A DNA stretch of 64,000 bases from Pseudoalteromonas luteoviolacea (GCF_000814765.1 NZ_JWIC01000005.1:1-64000); one strand, 5' to 3'. Numbered from the stretch's first letter, positions 46,749 through 57,460 are shown. Numbers and translations are program-made. The notes: generated from the sequence alone by a model not told the origin.

Positions 46749-47261
46749 TTATAGCCCTACCGCGAGTTCAGCTTCCCCCATTAACATTTCACATTTATTG
46801 ATAGGTTCTTTTCTTACGCCATCCCTAATCATAATCCCTTGAATTTTTCCATGTTCATTAAAGTTAACAACTAAATATTTATACTTTGGCATTTTATTAT
46901 TAATAACTTTCAAGGTCATTTCATGTGGGTTAATAGTTCGATCTACCACATAAGACAGCAATTCTTTGGAAGAAAATAGAACATCCGGAAAAACAAAAAT
47001 CCCTTTCACCATATTATATATAAACTCGCCATCACTATCATTAGGGTAAAAATCTTTATACCCATTAGCTAAGTTATCTAAATCCCACATTGAGAAAAGC
47101 TTATCTGCATTCCCAGTAACATGTAAGTTGTCAATGTAATATAAATAGTTATTATACTTCTTCAAATACTCGTCAGAACACACATCGTCGCCTTGAGCAA
47201 ATACCGATTGAGCAACGACCGACATAATAATTATTAAAGGCCATTTAAAACCACATACCAT
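46749..47261 (-). CDS. Secreted protein of unknown function
   Basis: 170 aa with a signal peptide (MVCGFKWPLIIIMSVVAQSV, then FAQG). The mature part is rich in Tyr/Asn/Asp, with DEYLKKYNNYLYYIDNLH and a beta-rich C-terminal half (KYLVVNFNEHGKIQGIMI). No family recognised. Its AT-rich codon use and position beside an IS suggest accessory origin. Confidence 0.6.
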   Translation of the reverse strand: MVCGFKWPLIIIMSVVAQSVFAQGDDVCSDEYLKKYNNYLYYIDNLHVTGNADKLFSMWDLDNLANGYKDFYPNDSDGEFIYNMVKGIFVFPDVLFSSKELLSYVVDRTINPHEMTLKVINNKMPKYKYLVVNFNEHGKIQGIMIRDGVRKEPINKCEMLMGEAELAVGL

Positions 47262-47490
47262 TATTTTTTCTCTTTTTTATTATAAACAACCATAAAGCGT
47301 TAAGTATTACACAATCTCAATAAGGCATACTGATATTTTATTACCTCAAGCGCAGACACCATTGAGTGGTTACCATTTAGAATTTAAACTCATTGTTCAC
47401 CATGACACACATCAGCCTCGTTGTTACGTTCAAATAATTTTAAAAAAAAGTGATGTTAATATGTTCTATAAAATAGGTTTTATCGCTAAG

Positions 47491-48387
47491 TTAAAGTTCT
47501 AGTAAAATACTTTCTTTATCAAACACCTGTGCAAAACCACCGACTTTCACCTCACTCACCTGCCCGCCGTTAAATTGAATAGACGCAGAGATTTCGGATG
47601 CGCATTTCATAGCACGGCCTTGCTCAAATAGAAAATCGATGGTCGTATCTGAGTCAGTATTGGTATGCTTCGTCAAATAACATGCAAGGGCGCCACTGGC
47701 GCTACCCGTTGCAGACTCTTCTGGGATCCCAAAAAGTGGTGCGAAATTCCTACAACTGGCGGTGTAATTTGACTTTGAGTCACTCAATTCAAATACATGT
47801 GCTCCGACCAAGTTATGCTGTTTGCAAAATGCACTCATCAAATCTTCGTTGAGTTTAACTTTATCAAGGTAGCCCATTGGTACGGGTACAATCATATCCG
47901 CAAGCCCTGTACTGACCACCTCAATGGGTAATTTTGCGGCAGCCAATACTTCAGTATCCACCCCAATTAACGGCGATACGGCTTGGTAAGAAAAACTGCC
48001 CAAAAACTCAGGTAAACGTTGTTGCATGACGACTTTTCCATTGCCCTCAATATACACTTCGAGTATACCGGCCTTGGTTCTTTGCACATATTTTCCAACG
48101 TTAATGATGCCCTGCTCAAACATCACTGAAAACGCAGCCAATGTTGCATGTCCGCAGAAGTCGACCTCTTCGGTCGTTGTATAAAAAGTCAGCTCAAAAT
48201 CCACCTCTTCATCACGGATCACAAAAGCTGTTTCTGAAAAGCCCACAGCTTGAGCAATGTGAAGTTTTTCAGCTTCAGATAAGAGCTCAGCATTCAATAC
48301 AACACCAGCAGGATTGCCGCCCGAACCATCTAACACAAATGAATTGACCAAATACGTTTCAACTGGTTTCAATCTAAACCACTCCAA
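47491..48387 (-). CDS. PhzF-family isomerase-like protein
   Basis: 298 aa, normal length. Diaminopimelate-epimerase-like fold with the PhzF signatures: NPAGVVL, the active-site Glu in GFSETAFV, DFCGHATLAAF, and PEESATGSASGAL near the C-terminus. Family members include PhzF (phenazine synthesis) and many enzymes of unknown substrate; no phenazine genes are nearby. Single gene. Confidence 0.92.
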   Translation of the reverse strand: MEWFRLKPVETYLVNSFVLDGSGGNPAGVVLNAELLSEAEKLHIAQAVGFSETAFVIRDEEVDFELTFYTTTEEVDFCGHATLAAFSVMFEQGIINVGKYVQRTKAGILEVYIEGNGKVVMQQRLPEFLGSFSYQAVSPLIGVDTEVLAAAKLPIEVVSTGLADMIVPVPMGYLDKVKLNEDLMSAFCKQHNLVGAHVFELSDSKSNYTASCRNFAPLFGIPEESATGSASGALACYLTKHTNTDSDTTIDFLFEQGRAMKCASEISASIQFNGGQVSEVKVGGFAQVFDKESILLEL

Positions 48388-48434
48388 GTTTTATAGTTAT
48401 GATTTTATTTAATTTTATAAAGCTATCGCGCTCA

Positions 48435-48887
48435 TTATTTTACGCCGTATGTATTTTTAGCATTTTTAATTTGTTCGGCTTCGGTGATGTTTGGGAAGAG
48501 TTTGTAGCTGGGCGCTACAATGGGCTTTACTTTATTCACCACAATATGAATAACGCCTGCAACGGGGTACTTTTCTCCTGTTATAGGTTCTATTTCTTTA
48601 AATAATAAAGGGAAGTTACTATCACTTCTAGCGACATAACTGGCTGTACCATAAAGCCCAAAGCCCTTTTGCGTAAACACATCCACACAGCTCACGCACA
48701 CATTATCGTTATATTTTATGTTACGAACACTGTTTGCAGATGCAATATTCGCGATGAGCAATTCACTGTCTTTATAACTAACAAACACTTCTTTAGGTGA
48801 AACACTTGGACACCCCTCTTTGTCAACCGTTGCCAACCAGCATAATACGCTCTGTTGAATTGATGACTTAACTTCTACTGTAAACAT
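48435..48887 (-). CDS. Pyridoxamine 5'-phosphate oxidase-like flavoprotein
   Basis: 150 aa from ATG 48887 (AGGA six bases before). Split-barrel FMN-binding fold: VLCWLATVDKEGCPSVSPKE, ELLIANIASANSVRNIKYN, VCVSCVDVFTQKGFGLYGTA. Such short proteins are FMN- or F420-binding oxidoreductases rather than true PNP oxidases. The frame also extends back to 48971 but without a ribosome site. Confidence 0.82.
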   Translation of the reverse strand: MFTVEVKSSIQQSVLCWLATVDKEGCPSVSPKEVFVSYKDSELLIANIASANSVRNIKYNDNVCVSCVDVFTQKGFGLYGTASYVARSDSNFPLLFKEIEPITGEKYPVAGVIHIVVNKVKPIVAPSYKLFPNITEAEQIKNAKNTYGVK

Positions 48888-48939
48888 GCTCATTCCTTTT
48901 AATAAAAACGTGCTAGGCGTTAAATATGACCAACTTACC

Positions 48940-49431
48940 TTACGATTTGTCCTGTTCTGATATAAATGCAACCAAAGCAGGTCTGACTACACTCAAAATA
49001 AATACAATTAAAATAATCGCTGCCATGGTCAGTCTCAACACCTCAATAAACCAAGGCTGCTCCCATAACTCGGCTTCAGCTTGCGCACGTGAGTTTTGCT
49101 CTAGAAATGCCTGATAAGCCTCATTTAAGTCACTGTGTTTGATGATTTTTGGATAATTAATGACTATGCCCGCTCTTGCCAAAGAGATACGTGCGTGCTC
49201 GGTTTTTGCTTGGTCAACATACAACATGTGGTTTTTAACGTCGGCATAATATGCGATGCGCTCTTGGTCGAGGATATCTGAAATAAGCACTGCATCGACT
49301 AAACGCATATCCTGAACAAGTGGCCTGAATATTGGGTTGTCTTGCCTTGCCCATGCAATAATAAACACAGCAAATATGATAGATGATACGAGTACAAGTA
49401 AAAGCTTATTGTGTCTTGTGATGTTCAGCAT
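48940..49431 (-). CDS. Free-standing mini-FliF-like (M-ring / YscJ-type) membrane protein
   Basis: 163 aa: N-terminal membrane helix (LLLVLVSSIIFAVFIIAWA), a ~60-residue ring-building-motif-like domain (FRPLVQDMRLVDAVLISDIL, MLYVDQAKTEHARISLARAG), a short linker, then a second membrane helix entered by EQPWFIEVLRLTMAAIILIV and ending VVRPALVAFI. This is the order of the ends of flagellar FliF (RBM1 and C-terminal helix) with the large middle missing. FliF itself is ~550 aa. No other flagellar gene lies nearby. Function unknown; the FliF link is by motif memory, not a search. Confidence 0.6.
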   Translation of the reverse strand: MLNITRHNKLLLVLVSSIIFAVFIIAWARQDNPIFRPLVQDMRLVDAVLISDILDQERIAYYADVKNHMLYVDQAKTEHARISLARAGIVINYPKIIKHSDLNEAYQAFLEQNSRAQAEAELWEQPWFIEVLRLTMAAIILIVFILSVVRPALVAFISEQDKS

Positions 49432-49479
49432 TTAGTTACTCTATTGTTATTATTTATTCTTATTAGAAGGCTTACTTAT

Positions 49480-49824
49480 TTAAAGCTGCCATAAGCCTTG
49501 CTCATTTCCACCTAAAATATATATTGCAAATTGACCTTTACCAGGTATTTCCATTGGCAACATTGCTATTTCAGCGCCTTGTTTTTGCACTTTACAGACA
49601 GCTTCATCAATATCATCTACCAGCCAATATGGGCGAACCACAGATTCTTCTGTCTCTCTAAGTGGCGCTCGAACACCCAATACACTGCCATCATCAAGCT
49701 TGCACGTTTTTGCACCACCAAGCAGAGGCTCTGCTTCAGAGAAAGTTTTTTGATATATTTTTTCGTATGCTTGCACCACAGTCTCGACATCCGTAGTTAC
49801 TATCTCTAAGTAATGTAATCTCAT
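49480..49824 (-). CDS. VOC-superfamily (glyoxalase-like) protein
   Basis: 114 aa from ATG 49824 (GGAGGAGG before it). Two beta-alpha-beta-beta-beta units: MRLHYLEIVTTDVETVVQAY and YWLVDDIDEAVCKVQKQGAE, closing with GQFAIYILGGNEQGLWQL. Substrate unknown. Confidence 0.83.
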   Translation of the reverse strand: MRLHYLEIVTTDVETVVQAYEKIYQKTFSEAEPLLGGAKTCKLDDGSVLGVRAPLRETEESVVRPYWLVDDIDEAVCKVQKQGAEIAMLPMEIPGKGQFAIYILGGNEQGLWQL

Positions 49825-49857
49825 CACACCTCCTCCAAACAATTTTGACTTGAGTAT

Positions 49858-50307
49858 TTATGCCAAGTTTAGGTAAAGCCGCAGCATATCTTTATGTTGA
49901 ATGCCATTTTCAAAAATAGGTTCAGAATACGTTTGCAAAAAATGGTTTTTAGCAACAGACTCAACTCGGAACCCCAATCTATGATAGTACGTTAATTGAT
50001 AACCAAATGACCCTGTGCCTAACTCTACTCTTGTCATGCCTTTAGATTTCAGCGCTTTTAATACATAGCGCAACAATTTTGTGCCAATCCCTAAACCTTG
50101 GTGACTTGGCTCTATAGATATGTTGTCAATTTCAGCTAAGCCGTTCATCCTTTGCGTTACCACACATATGCCGATAATTTGCATGTCATCCATCGCAACA
50201 AAACACCATGCGTCCTGTAAGTAAGACAAAACATTTTCTTTACTTGGATCTGCCTCAAGAAGCAATTCAATAGGTACATCCGTGTTGTTTACTTCCATGT
50301 AAGTCAT
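49858..50307 (-). CDS. GNAT-family N-acetyltransferase
   Basis: 149 aa. Acetyl-CoA site motif A reads ISIEPSHQGLGIGTKLLRYV, followed by VELGTGSFGYQLTYYHRLGF. A single GNAT domain fills the protein; substrate unknown. It starts two bases after the MazG-like gene ends, so the two are probably co-transcribed. Confidence 0.88.
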   Translation of the reverse strand: MTYMEVNNTDVPIELLLEADPSKENVLSYLQDAWCFVAMDDMQIIGICVVTQRMNGLAEIDNISIEPSHQGLGIGTKLLRYVLKALKSKGMTRVELGTGSFGYQLTYYHRLGFRVESVAKNHFLQTYSEPIFENGIQHKDMLRLYLNLA

Positions 50308-50309
50308 TT

Positions 50310-50684
50310 TTAGCCTTTCTTAACTTTACTTTGTTCTTCTTCAAGCATTTTCTTTTGCTTTTCTTTCACCCTCTGCCAACTACCGCCTTGTTCAATCGTT
50401 GAAACTCGTTGTTCATACTTTTTGACGGCACGATTGAGTACAGAGTGCATGTCGACACCTGACTCTTTTTCAAGGGCCAAGATGATGTTTAAGTAATTCC
50501 ATAAAATATCTCCCAACTCGTCTTCTAAATGACATATTCTTTGTTTTGGGATCTCCTCTAATACTTCAGCTAATTCATCCTTTAAAGCAGATAAGTAGGT
50601 CTCAGAGCCTGAGTACCAACTGTTAGTTTGATCATAAACATATTTACGTTTGGCAATGTCTAACAAACTTTCTAAATCTCGCAT
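50310..50684 (-). CDS. MazG-like nucleotide pyrophosphohydrolase
   Basis: 124 aa, all helical. The metal-binding ExxE pair is in LKDELAEVLEEIP, and ExxD in LEDELGDILWNYLNI. Family members hydrolyse non-canonical NTPs to NMP and PPi. A short, charged Lys/Glu C-terminal tail follows. Likely co-transcribed with the downstream GNAT gene. Confidence 0.88.
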   Translation of the reverse strand: MRDLESLLDIAKRKYVYDQTNSWYSGSETYLSALKDELAEVLEEIPKQRICHLEDELGDILWNYLNIILALEKESGVDMHSVLNRAVKKYEQRVSTIEQGGSWQRVKEKQKKMLEEEQSKVKKG

Positions 50685-50910
50685 ATCTCTCTCAAAACAG
50701 ACCTTTAACGTTAAGCGTATGATATTTATGGTTGAAAAGCGATACTGCCTCTCTCAAATTTCGCAACAATACTACACAGGTAGTATTCTGAGGAAACACC
50801 AAGCCTACCAATTAAAGTACCCATATCAACAACAATGGTAATTTTATCTATTTTGGGTAAAATGAGCGAAATTTAAACCAATAAGGAGATATTAACCGGA
50901 CTAAAAAACC

Positions 50911-51765
50911 ATGTTTGCCACATTCTCGATCACTCGACTTGTCGCCTATTATCTGCTCTCAGCCTTGCTAGTAATCATTCCCGCAGCCATTATTTTGATT
51001 TTAACGGACGACATACACAGTATATTTTTTGGCTTATCCGAGCTGCAAGGGGAAGAAATGCTCAATGTGCTTTGCGATATACTTTTACTTGCTTTAATTG
51101 TGCGCTTTATTAAACCCAAGCATAGACGCTTAATGTTTTTGAGTACTACCCCGAAGCCAAAATTTGTCCACTTAATCGTTTTAACCTTTGCTATGTTATG
51201 TGTATCGATTGCTTGGCTAGACATTATGCAACTATACACAGAAGCAGATTTGAACCTTGTTGATTCGAGAGAGCTGGATCTCACCATTTCGGCTCAAGAC
51301 AGCGGTTTTTATTTTTATATGGGTTTACTGTTTATCGCAATGGTCATCGTTGCACCTATTTTAGAAGAGCTGATGTTTAGAGGGATCCTGCTTGATAGAT
51401 TGAGTTTAAAACTCTCTCCTCTATGGGCCATTGCAATTACCTCATTGATATTTGGCTTGTTGCATCATGATTACGTTGCCAACATCATTTTTGGCATCGT
51501 TTTATGCTTGATCAGGTTAAGGTATAGAACGCTTTTTGCGCCCATACTTATCCATATGCTTAACAACTTAATCGCCTTTTTACTTATCTTTTCCTCTTAC
51601 TTTTTCGATCTGAGCCAATACCCGTTTACCTCTATCTTTGTTGGCCCAGCAAGCCATGAACAGATTGCCATATTACTGCTGTTGTCATCGATAGTGATTG
51701 GCCCATATTGTTATCATGAGATCTTAAAAACACCGAATAGCCGATTCAAAAAAAGTCGGCAGTGA
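50911..51765 (+). CDS. CPBP-family intramembrane metalloprotease (CAAX/Abi)
   Basis: 284 aa with about seven membrane segments. Catalytic motif 1 is EELMFRG (APILEELMFRGILLDR), motif 2 is FGLLHHD, and motif 3 has the HMLNN of PILIHMLNNLIAF. The family includes eukaryotic CAAX prenyl proteases and bacterial proteins linked to bacteriocin self-immunity. Substrate unknown. Single gene on this strand. Confidence 0.9.
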   Translation: MFATFSITRLVAYYLLSALLVIIPAAIILILTDDIHSIFFGLSELQGEEMLNVLCDILLLALIVRFIKPKHRRLMFLSTTPKPKFVHLIVLTFAMLCVSIAWLDIMQLYTEADLNLVDSRELDLTISAQDSGFYFYMGLLFIAMVIVAPILEELMFRGILLDRLSLKLSPLWAIAITSLIFGLLHHDYVANIIFGIVLCLIRLRYRTLFAPILIHMLNNLIAFLLIFSSYFFDLSQYPFTSIFVGPASHEQIAILLLLSSIVIGPYCYHEILKTPNSRFKKSRQ

Positions 51766-51897
51766 AGAACTTCTGTAGGTCATCGCAACGACAACACAAC
51801 GTTATTGCCAGCGTTCAAATACGATGTGGTGTTGATATTTGAAAACTTAGAGGCTCTACCATATAAAATACCCCATGGTAGAGCCATCCAATAAACC

Positions 51898-54828
51898 TTA
51901 TAGCTTGGTGACTGGCGTGTGTGCACCGAGCCCTGTGCCATAAACAATCGCGTTAAGTAACAAACGATTAGTAGCAAGCGTTGAACCTCTAAATACAGGT
52001 TGGCCCGAGAACAGAATAATTTGACCATCGCCTTTGCTTTCACGTGTTAAGTACGCTGAGTTCGCAATGCGTTTGCTCGCCTCAGGCCATAACAAGCCAC
52101 TCATTCGTAAAGTCAGGTTTTGCTTTTCAGGTAAAGTTGCCCAACCGATCTTACGAGCAGCTTGGCCATCTTTGGTGCTTTTGACCTGTTTCTTCCACGC
52201 ACTGTCATCCATCTCTTGGTAAGTACCAAACCTCACCGGAGACTGGACACTCCCTTTTGTCATCAAGACCGGATCGCTCGATGTCAAAACAGGTAATACC
52301 GCTGGTGCGCCAAAGGTCAGCCAATGTTTTTGATCTGTACGCGCTGCGACAATCGCGCCTGCAGTTCTAAACTGTGCAAGCCACTGATCTTGCTTTTTCA
52401 GCTGCTTTTCTGAGGGTAGTTTTGCGTTAGCATCCCACGGGTAATGTACTGTATCAGCAGCGGTATGTTGCCAGACACTGCTTATTTCAGGGTAGCTGTT
52501 CTGCTGCGCTAACCACTCTTTTTGTAAAGCAATATCATATTGCTCAATCTCTTTAAAAGCGTCTTGTATCTGTCTAACTTGGCTTATTTTCGCTTCAGGA
52601 TTAGTCAATTGTGGCACTGAGCCATCAATGGCAATCAACGTGCCTCCTGCTTCAACCCAAGTGGAAATCTCTGCTAGGGCCTGTTTACTTAGGGTGCTTC
52701 TCCATGTCGACGGTAGGATCAAGGTGTTGTATCGCCTTAGGTCTGTTCGGTTAAATCGGCTGCTATCAATGTGTGAATGACGAATACCTAAGTGGCTGTC
52801 TATACTGTGCCAAATCGCGCCAAAGTCTAATGAACTGATGCCATTACCGCTCAATATTGCCACTCTAGGCTGCTCAAGTACTTTAAAATGTGAGCCACCA
52901 AAGTCAGGTAAATCGCCATCACCTCGTCCACCAGCAATCGCTTCGGCTGTTACCTGCATTTCTCGTGCTGTTTTCTCCACCACCGCATCTAAGTCACCAG
53001 CAAAAAACTCATTGTCATATTTAGAGACAATGATTGAACCACGACTTATGTTTACGCCATCCAATATCGTCTCTTTATCTATAATGCGCGTCGTCACACC
53101 ACGTTCCATTAATCTTGCTGCAAAGCCGACCGATGCATCATCTTGACCATCTACCACATAAGCTAACGAATTGGCTTTTTTAACAATGGGTGGGCGATTT
53201 TGAGGTGCATCATACGGACGGATATCATCAGTGATATCCTCTTTGACCGTCAAAGCCTCTAAACCGTACATCATAGTAATATTCCAAGCGGTCGCGTCAT
53301 ACATTAAACTCGAACCATCTCGAAGCAATCGTTGACGCTCTTCAATTAGCACTTCGTCTGTGATCTGTGCGTCAAACTCTAACATGGCTGACACCAAACG
53401 CCCCTGAGCCTGCCTATTCCTAATTAAGAGTGTCCCTGCTGGCAGATCTGCTTTGACCATTTCACCAAGTTGGTTTTTAGCTTTACTGACTTTTATTGGG
53501 CGAGTGCTTTGATGTAGCTCAAAGCCTTGTAATTGCATCAAGTCAACAAATTTGGCCATTCTTTGATGGTTTTTAGTGGGGAGTATCGCAAAGGTTTGCT
53601 CAGCAAAAGGGCTTCCTTTTGAGATAAGCTGACGTTTATCTTTGACAAAGTCACGGTAAATATCTTTAGAGTGTTTTGCTAGCGTTTTAATGTTAGCGAT
53701 ACTGCTCACATATTGTTTATCTACCCCTTCTGCATAACTGGCAATACGTCCATTATATTGTCTTACGCCATCTTCTTTGATCCGCGCTTGTTCATATAAA
53801 ATATGAATGGTCCCTCTAAACGCAGCGTAACTTGAGTACCCTGGATACAAGTTCTCTAGCCATTCTCCCATATAATAGGGCCAGTTTTCTTTGTCCAAAG
53901 CATCAGCCTGATCTTTTTCAAACACACGCCCCCACTTTCTAGCGTAAGAGGATAGGTTCTTGTTCACAGGCTCTCTCGCTAGACCAAATAGGTAGGAGTC
54001 CATCGACCCCATTTCATGCGCGTCTATCATCAACTGGGGATTCCATTCATTGATAGATTTAACAATTCCCCGCGTTTCTGGGTGTACACCCAAGGTGAAG
54101 TCACGGTTTAAATCAAAAAAGTAGTGATTACTTCGACCCGTAGCCCAGGCATCGGTATGCAAGGTGGATTGGGTATCCACATTAGGCGCAATCCCCCGGC
54201 GCTGTTGAAGCTGCTTAGTGAAGCGAGCGCGCCCATCAGGGTTCATTAACGGATCAATAATAATAACACTGTCTTTAAGCAGTGTTTCAATGTCTTGCTC
54301 TTGAGATGCGATTAACTGATAAATGGTCGCAAGTGCGGCGTCACTGCCTGATGCCTCATTGCCATGAATGGTATAGGCTAACCAAGACACAGCTGGAAGG
54401 CGGTTAATAATTTGCGCTTCTTCAGATTTGGACAAATTGATAGGATTGGCGAGTCGGCCTAAATCAGACTTAATTTGTTCAACATTTGCTAAGTTTTCTG
54501 GCGACGAGAGCACCACATAATGCAGTGGCCTACCCTCGTGAGAACGCGCATACTCCACGACTTGCACTCTATTGCTCTCTTGCTGCCACTGTGAGAGCGC
54601 CTCTGTAATTTGCGCAGGTGTCGCAGCCCTTTGTCCAACAGCAAAGCCAAGCATATCTTTGGGTGTCGTAATCGCCGGGTTAAGTTTCCCTTCTACCAAA
54701 GGTTTGTTGTAATTCAGTCCTTGTAATTCTGTCGGTGAAAGCTTTACTCCGGCGTTTGCGTGGGCGCTTATCGCCAAAACGCTGGCAATAGCAATGGACA
54801 ATGCCTTTTTTGAATTGCGCAAATGCAT
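51898..54828 (-). CDS. Secreted M14-family zinc carboxypeptidase
   Basis: 976 aa with a signal peptide (SIAIASVLAISAHANA). Zinc ligands H155 and E158 in YTIHGNEASGSD, substrate-binding DPLMNPDGRARF and NRDF, and third zinc His probably in MIDAHEMGS. The long C-terminal half (from about residue 390) has glutamine-amidotransferase-like elements (YNTLILPSTWRSTLSKQAL, WVEAGGTLIAIDG) seen in large marine M14 enzymes. It removes C-terminal residues from peptides outside the cytoplasm. Single gene. Confidence 0.92.
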   Translation of the reverse strand: MHLRNSKKALSIAIASVLAISAHANAGVKLSPTELQGLNYNKPLVEGKLNPAITTPKDMLGFAVGQRAATPAQITEALSQWQQESNRVQVVEYARSHEGRPLHYVVLSSPENLANVEQIKSDLGRLANPINLSKSEEAQIINRLPAVSWLAYTIHGNEASGSDAALATIYQLIASQEQDIETLLKDSVIIIDPLMNPDGRARFTKQLQQRRGIAPNVDTQSTLHTDAWATGRSNHYFFDLNRDFTLGVHPETRGIVKSINEWNPQLMIDAHEMGSMDSYLFGLAREPVNKNLSSYARKWGRVFEKDQADALDKENWPYYMGEWLENLYPGYSSYAAFRGTIHILYEQARIKEDGVRQYNGRIASYAEGVDKQYVSSIANIKTLAKHSKDIYRDFVKDKRQLISKGSPFAEQTFAILPTKNHQRMAKFVDLMQLQGFELHQSTRPIKVSKAKNQLGEMVKADLPAGTLLIRNRQAQGRLVSAMLEFDAQITDEVLIEERQRLLRDGSSLMYDATAWNITMMYGLEALTVKEDITDDIRPYDAPQNRPPIVKKANSLAYVVDGQDDASVGFAARLMERGVTTRIIDKETILDGVNISRGSIIVSKYDNEFFAGDLDAVVEKTAREMQVTAEAIAGGRGDGDLPDFGGSHFKVLEQPRVAILSGNGISSLDFGAIWHSIDSHLGIRHSHIDSSRFNRTDLRRYNTLILPSTWRSTLSKQALAEISTWVEAGGTLIAIDGSVPQLTNPEAKISQVRQIQDAFKEIEQYDIALQKEWLAQQNSYPEISSVWQHTAADTVHYPWDANAKLPSEKQLKKQDQWLAQFRTAGAIVAARTDQKHWLTFGAPAVLPVLTSSDPVLMTKGSVQSPVRFGTYQEMDDSAWKKQVKSTKDGQAARKIGWATLPEKQNLTLRMSGLLWPEASKRIANSAYLTRESKGDGQIILFSGQPVFRGSTLATNRLLLNAIVYGTGLGAHTPVTKL

Positions 54829-55034
54829 TATTGATTTCCTTGTTATTTTAATTTAACGACTACTGATTATTTTTATAAAGTTCAGCACAAAAAAACTATC
54901 ACTGAGCATTTTTTCGGTCAAACCTTGGTCGATAAAGTGAAGAAATATAAGACAAAATTCAAATTCAGATGGTAAGTGTTGAGTGAACTGGTATAGAGCT
55001 ACCAGTTCGATTAACATAATTTCAATGTATGAAC

Positions 55035-55406
55035 TCAGTCAATGCTGAACTCTTTCAATACATCCAAGTCGACATACTCCAAAACTTTTTCATGCGTTGC
55101 ACTTAGCTTAACAGGTGGCGCAAAGCCTGCTATATGCGCTTCTTTCCATCTCAGCGCACACAAACACCAGCCATCGCCCGGCTTTAACCCTGGAAACTGA
55201 TACTGAGGCATAGGTGTGCTTAAGTCATTGCCTCTCGCTTTGGTAAATGCCAAAAATTCTGCAGTGACAATTGCACACACCACATGTGTACCATGGTCCA
55301 TGTCATTCGTATTGCAATAGCCATCACGCATAAATCCGGTTAACGGATCGATACAGCATACCTCTAGGTCTCCACCCAATACATTTTTCGCTTTCTCTAA
55401 CGCCAT
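55035..55406 (-). CDS. DUF2237 family protein
   Basis: 123 aa from ATG 55406 (GGAG upstream). Family motifs: KNVLGGDLEVCCIDPLTGF, RDGYCNT, GTHVVCAIVT, FLAFTKARGNDLSTP, LKPGDGWCLCALRW. Length is right for the family. No function known that I can state. Confidence 0.88.
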   Translation of the reverse strand: MALEKAKNVLGGDLEVCCIDPLTGFMRDGYCNTNDMDHGTHVVCAIVTAEFLAFTKARGNDLSTPMPQYQFPGLKPGDGWCLCALRWKEAHIAGFAPPVKLSATHEKVLEYVDLDVLKEFSID

Positions 55407-55608
55407 TATCGCGACTCCATTTATTTTGATGGTCAATCATAAAAAATAAATGGTGGTACGAGGTGCAACTAAATAGGGATTACTTTTTTAGAAGATTAAA
55501 ATCAGGCTTATACAATATCAATTGTACATTAAACCTATCATTCATAGTTAAAACAACAAAAGAGCTACAAAATAACCGCGTTCTTTCCTATGTTGTTAAA
55601 GCAAAACT

Positions 55609-57243
55609 CTACCCTAACTTAAAACCACCAACTGCCTCGCGCAGTTTTATAGCACTGGCCATCGTTTGATCCGCAATCTCTTCATTTTCGACAGCGGTAT
55701 CAAAGTTATGACGTGTGCCTTCGGACATTTGCGTCAGGTTGCCGCTGATGTCTTCTGTCACCTTACTTTGCTGCTCTGTCGCCGTGGCAGTTTGCGCTGC
55801 GACATCCGAAACACGTGATGATGCTTGCGCAATTTTATCTAACGACTCCAGTGTCTGCGCAGAGCATTCCACCGTTGAACTCGTTGACTCATTGCCCTTT
55901 TCAATAGATGAGACTGCCTGCTCAACACCTTGTTGTAAATTAGAGATCATTTCTTGAATATTTTCGGTTGATTGCTGTGTTTTACTAGCAAGCGTGCGTA
56001 CTTCATCAGCAACCACTGCAAAGCCTCGGCCCTGCTCCCCCGCCCTCGCAGCCTCAATGGCCGCATTTAACGCCAGTAGATTCGTTTGCTCAGCAATGCC
56101 TCGAATAACATCTAAAACAGACGCAATATTCGTTGAATCTTCGGCAACCTTAGTGATTGTATCTGACGCATGTGCAACCACCTCCGATAACTGCGTTATT
56201 TGGCTAACCGTTTGATTGGTAACATTCGTGCCTTCGTCTGTTAGCTCATTGACATGAGATAAATCTTGCGCAGTTAAACTGGCATTTTTAGCTACTTCTT
56301 TAATTGCATAAGACATTTCATTGACGGCAGTAACAATCACTTCAATTGCTTGTAGTTGATTAGAGCACGTATCGTGGATATCTTTAGAGCCCCGTTCAAG
56401 AGACTCCACCCCTTTAACAACCGACATAGACTCATCAACAATGGTGCGTATCAGCTCTGATAGACCTGCTACGAATCTATCAAACTCATTGGCCACATCG
56501 CCTAATTCATCATCGCGGTCTGAATTAATACGTTTCGTTAAATCCCCATCACCATGGCTCATCTCTTTTAACTGCTTTGCCAAATCATTGAGCGCATTAG
56601 CCATTTTTTTAGGTGCTACCACCCCAATGGCAATAATAATCGCAACCACTATGGCGCTGATCACCCAAATCACGGTCAAAGTGCTATTTACTTCACTGAT
56701 GGACTCGCTGCTCACCTCACCACTGATTCTATCAGCGGCCTCCCCTGCCAAATTAAAATACTCCCGAAGGTCGTTAAAGCTTTGTGTTGCCACCCCCTCA
56801 CTTTGGATTATGGCGGCACTTTTATCGCCTTGACGCATCAAATCAAACACTTTTTGAGAGTCACTGAGCCAAGTCCTGTACTGGTTATCAAACCCTTGCA
56901 GCGGAGAAAGTGCACTGGGGTAGTCTTGCATTAACTCACGGTATTTATTCATACGATCAAGCGCCTGCTGCGCGTTTTCTTGATAATCAGCGTATAAGCT
57001 GTTGTAGCTGCTACCTAGGTTGGTGCTATATAAAGTGTGCTGTTCCGCGGATAGCGCTTGGTATAAGTCTCTATCCGCATTGATAACCGCCGAGATTGCG
57101 GGGTTAAACTTGTTGCCAACTTCACTGAGACTGTGTTCTGTTTTAGATATGAGGTATAGATTGATAGACACAACCGCGATGAAAAACACAGAGATGGCAA
57201 AAAACAAAAACGAGTATTTGACTTGAAGGCTTTTAAAGTTCAT
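55609..57243 (-). CDS. Methyl-accepting chemotaxis protein
   Basis: 544 aa: membrane helix ([21 protein letters not shown]), ~165-residue periplasmic helical sensor, second helix ([19 protein letters not shown]), HAMP, and a signalling domain whose tip is [20 protein letters not shown]. Stand-alone receptor; ligand unknown. Its sensor is unrelated in detail to that of the receptor at 11398-13023. Confidence 0.95.
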   Translation of the reverse strand: MNFKSLQVKYSFLFFAISVFFIAVVSINLYLISKTEHSLSEVGNKFNPAISAVINADRDLYQALSAEQHTLYSTNLGSSYNSLYADYQENAQQALDRMNKYRELMQDYPSALSPLQGFDNQYRTWLSDSQKVFDLMRQGDKSAAIIQSEGVATQSFNDLREYFNLAGEAADRISGEVSSESISEVNSTLTVIWVISAIVVAIIIAIGVVAPKKMANALNDLAKQLKEMSHGDGDLTKRINSDRDDELGDVANEFDRFVAGLSELIRTIVDESMSVVKGVESLERGSKDIHDTCSNQLQAIEVIVTAVNEMSYAIKEVAKNASLTAQDLSHVNELTDEGTNVTNQTVSQITQLSEVVAHASDTITKVAEDSTNIASVLDVIRGIAEQTNLLALNAAIEAARAGEQGRGFAVVADEVRTLASKTQQSTENIQEMISNLQQGVEQAVSSIEKGNESTSSTVECSAQTLESLDKIAQASSRVSDVAAQTATATEQQSKVTEDISGNLTQMSEGTRHNFDTAVENEEIADQTMASAIKLREAVGGFKLG

Positions 57244-57429
57244 CTAAATTCACTATTTGCTTGTTACTTATTACAAATATAGTTAGAAATAGCGAGTTTT
57301 CAGGAGAAATTGGTGTTGAATTTTGCTTTTTTCAAGCTAGTAACCGCAGGCCATATTTGAGACATTCACAAGCTATTAGCTATTAAACTCATACATCATA
57401 GGCATCGTCTTTATTGAGTCTTGATACAG

Positions 57430-57453
57430 CAAAAAACCCGCACCTGCGGTGCT
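57430..57453 (-). terminator. Terminator after the pentapeptide-repeat genes
   Basis: On the minus strand GCACC-GCA-GGTGC followed by GGGTTTTTT, just past the stop at 57461. Confidence 0.7.
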
Positions 57454-57460
57454 TTTGTAA

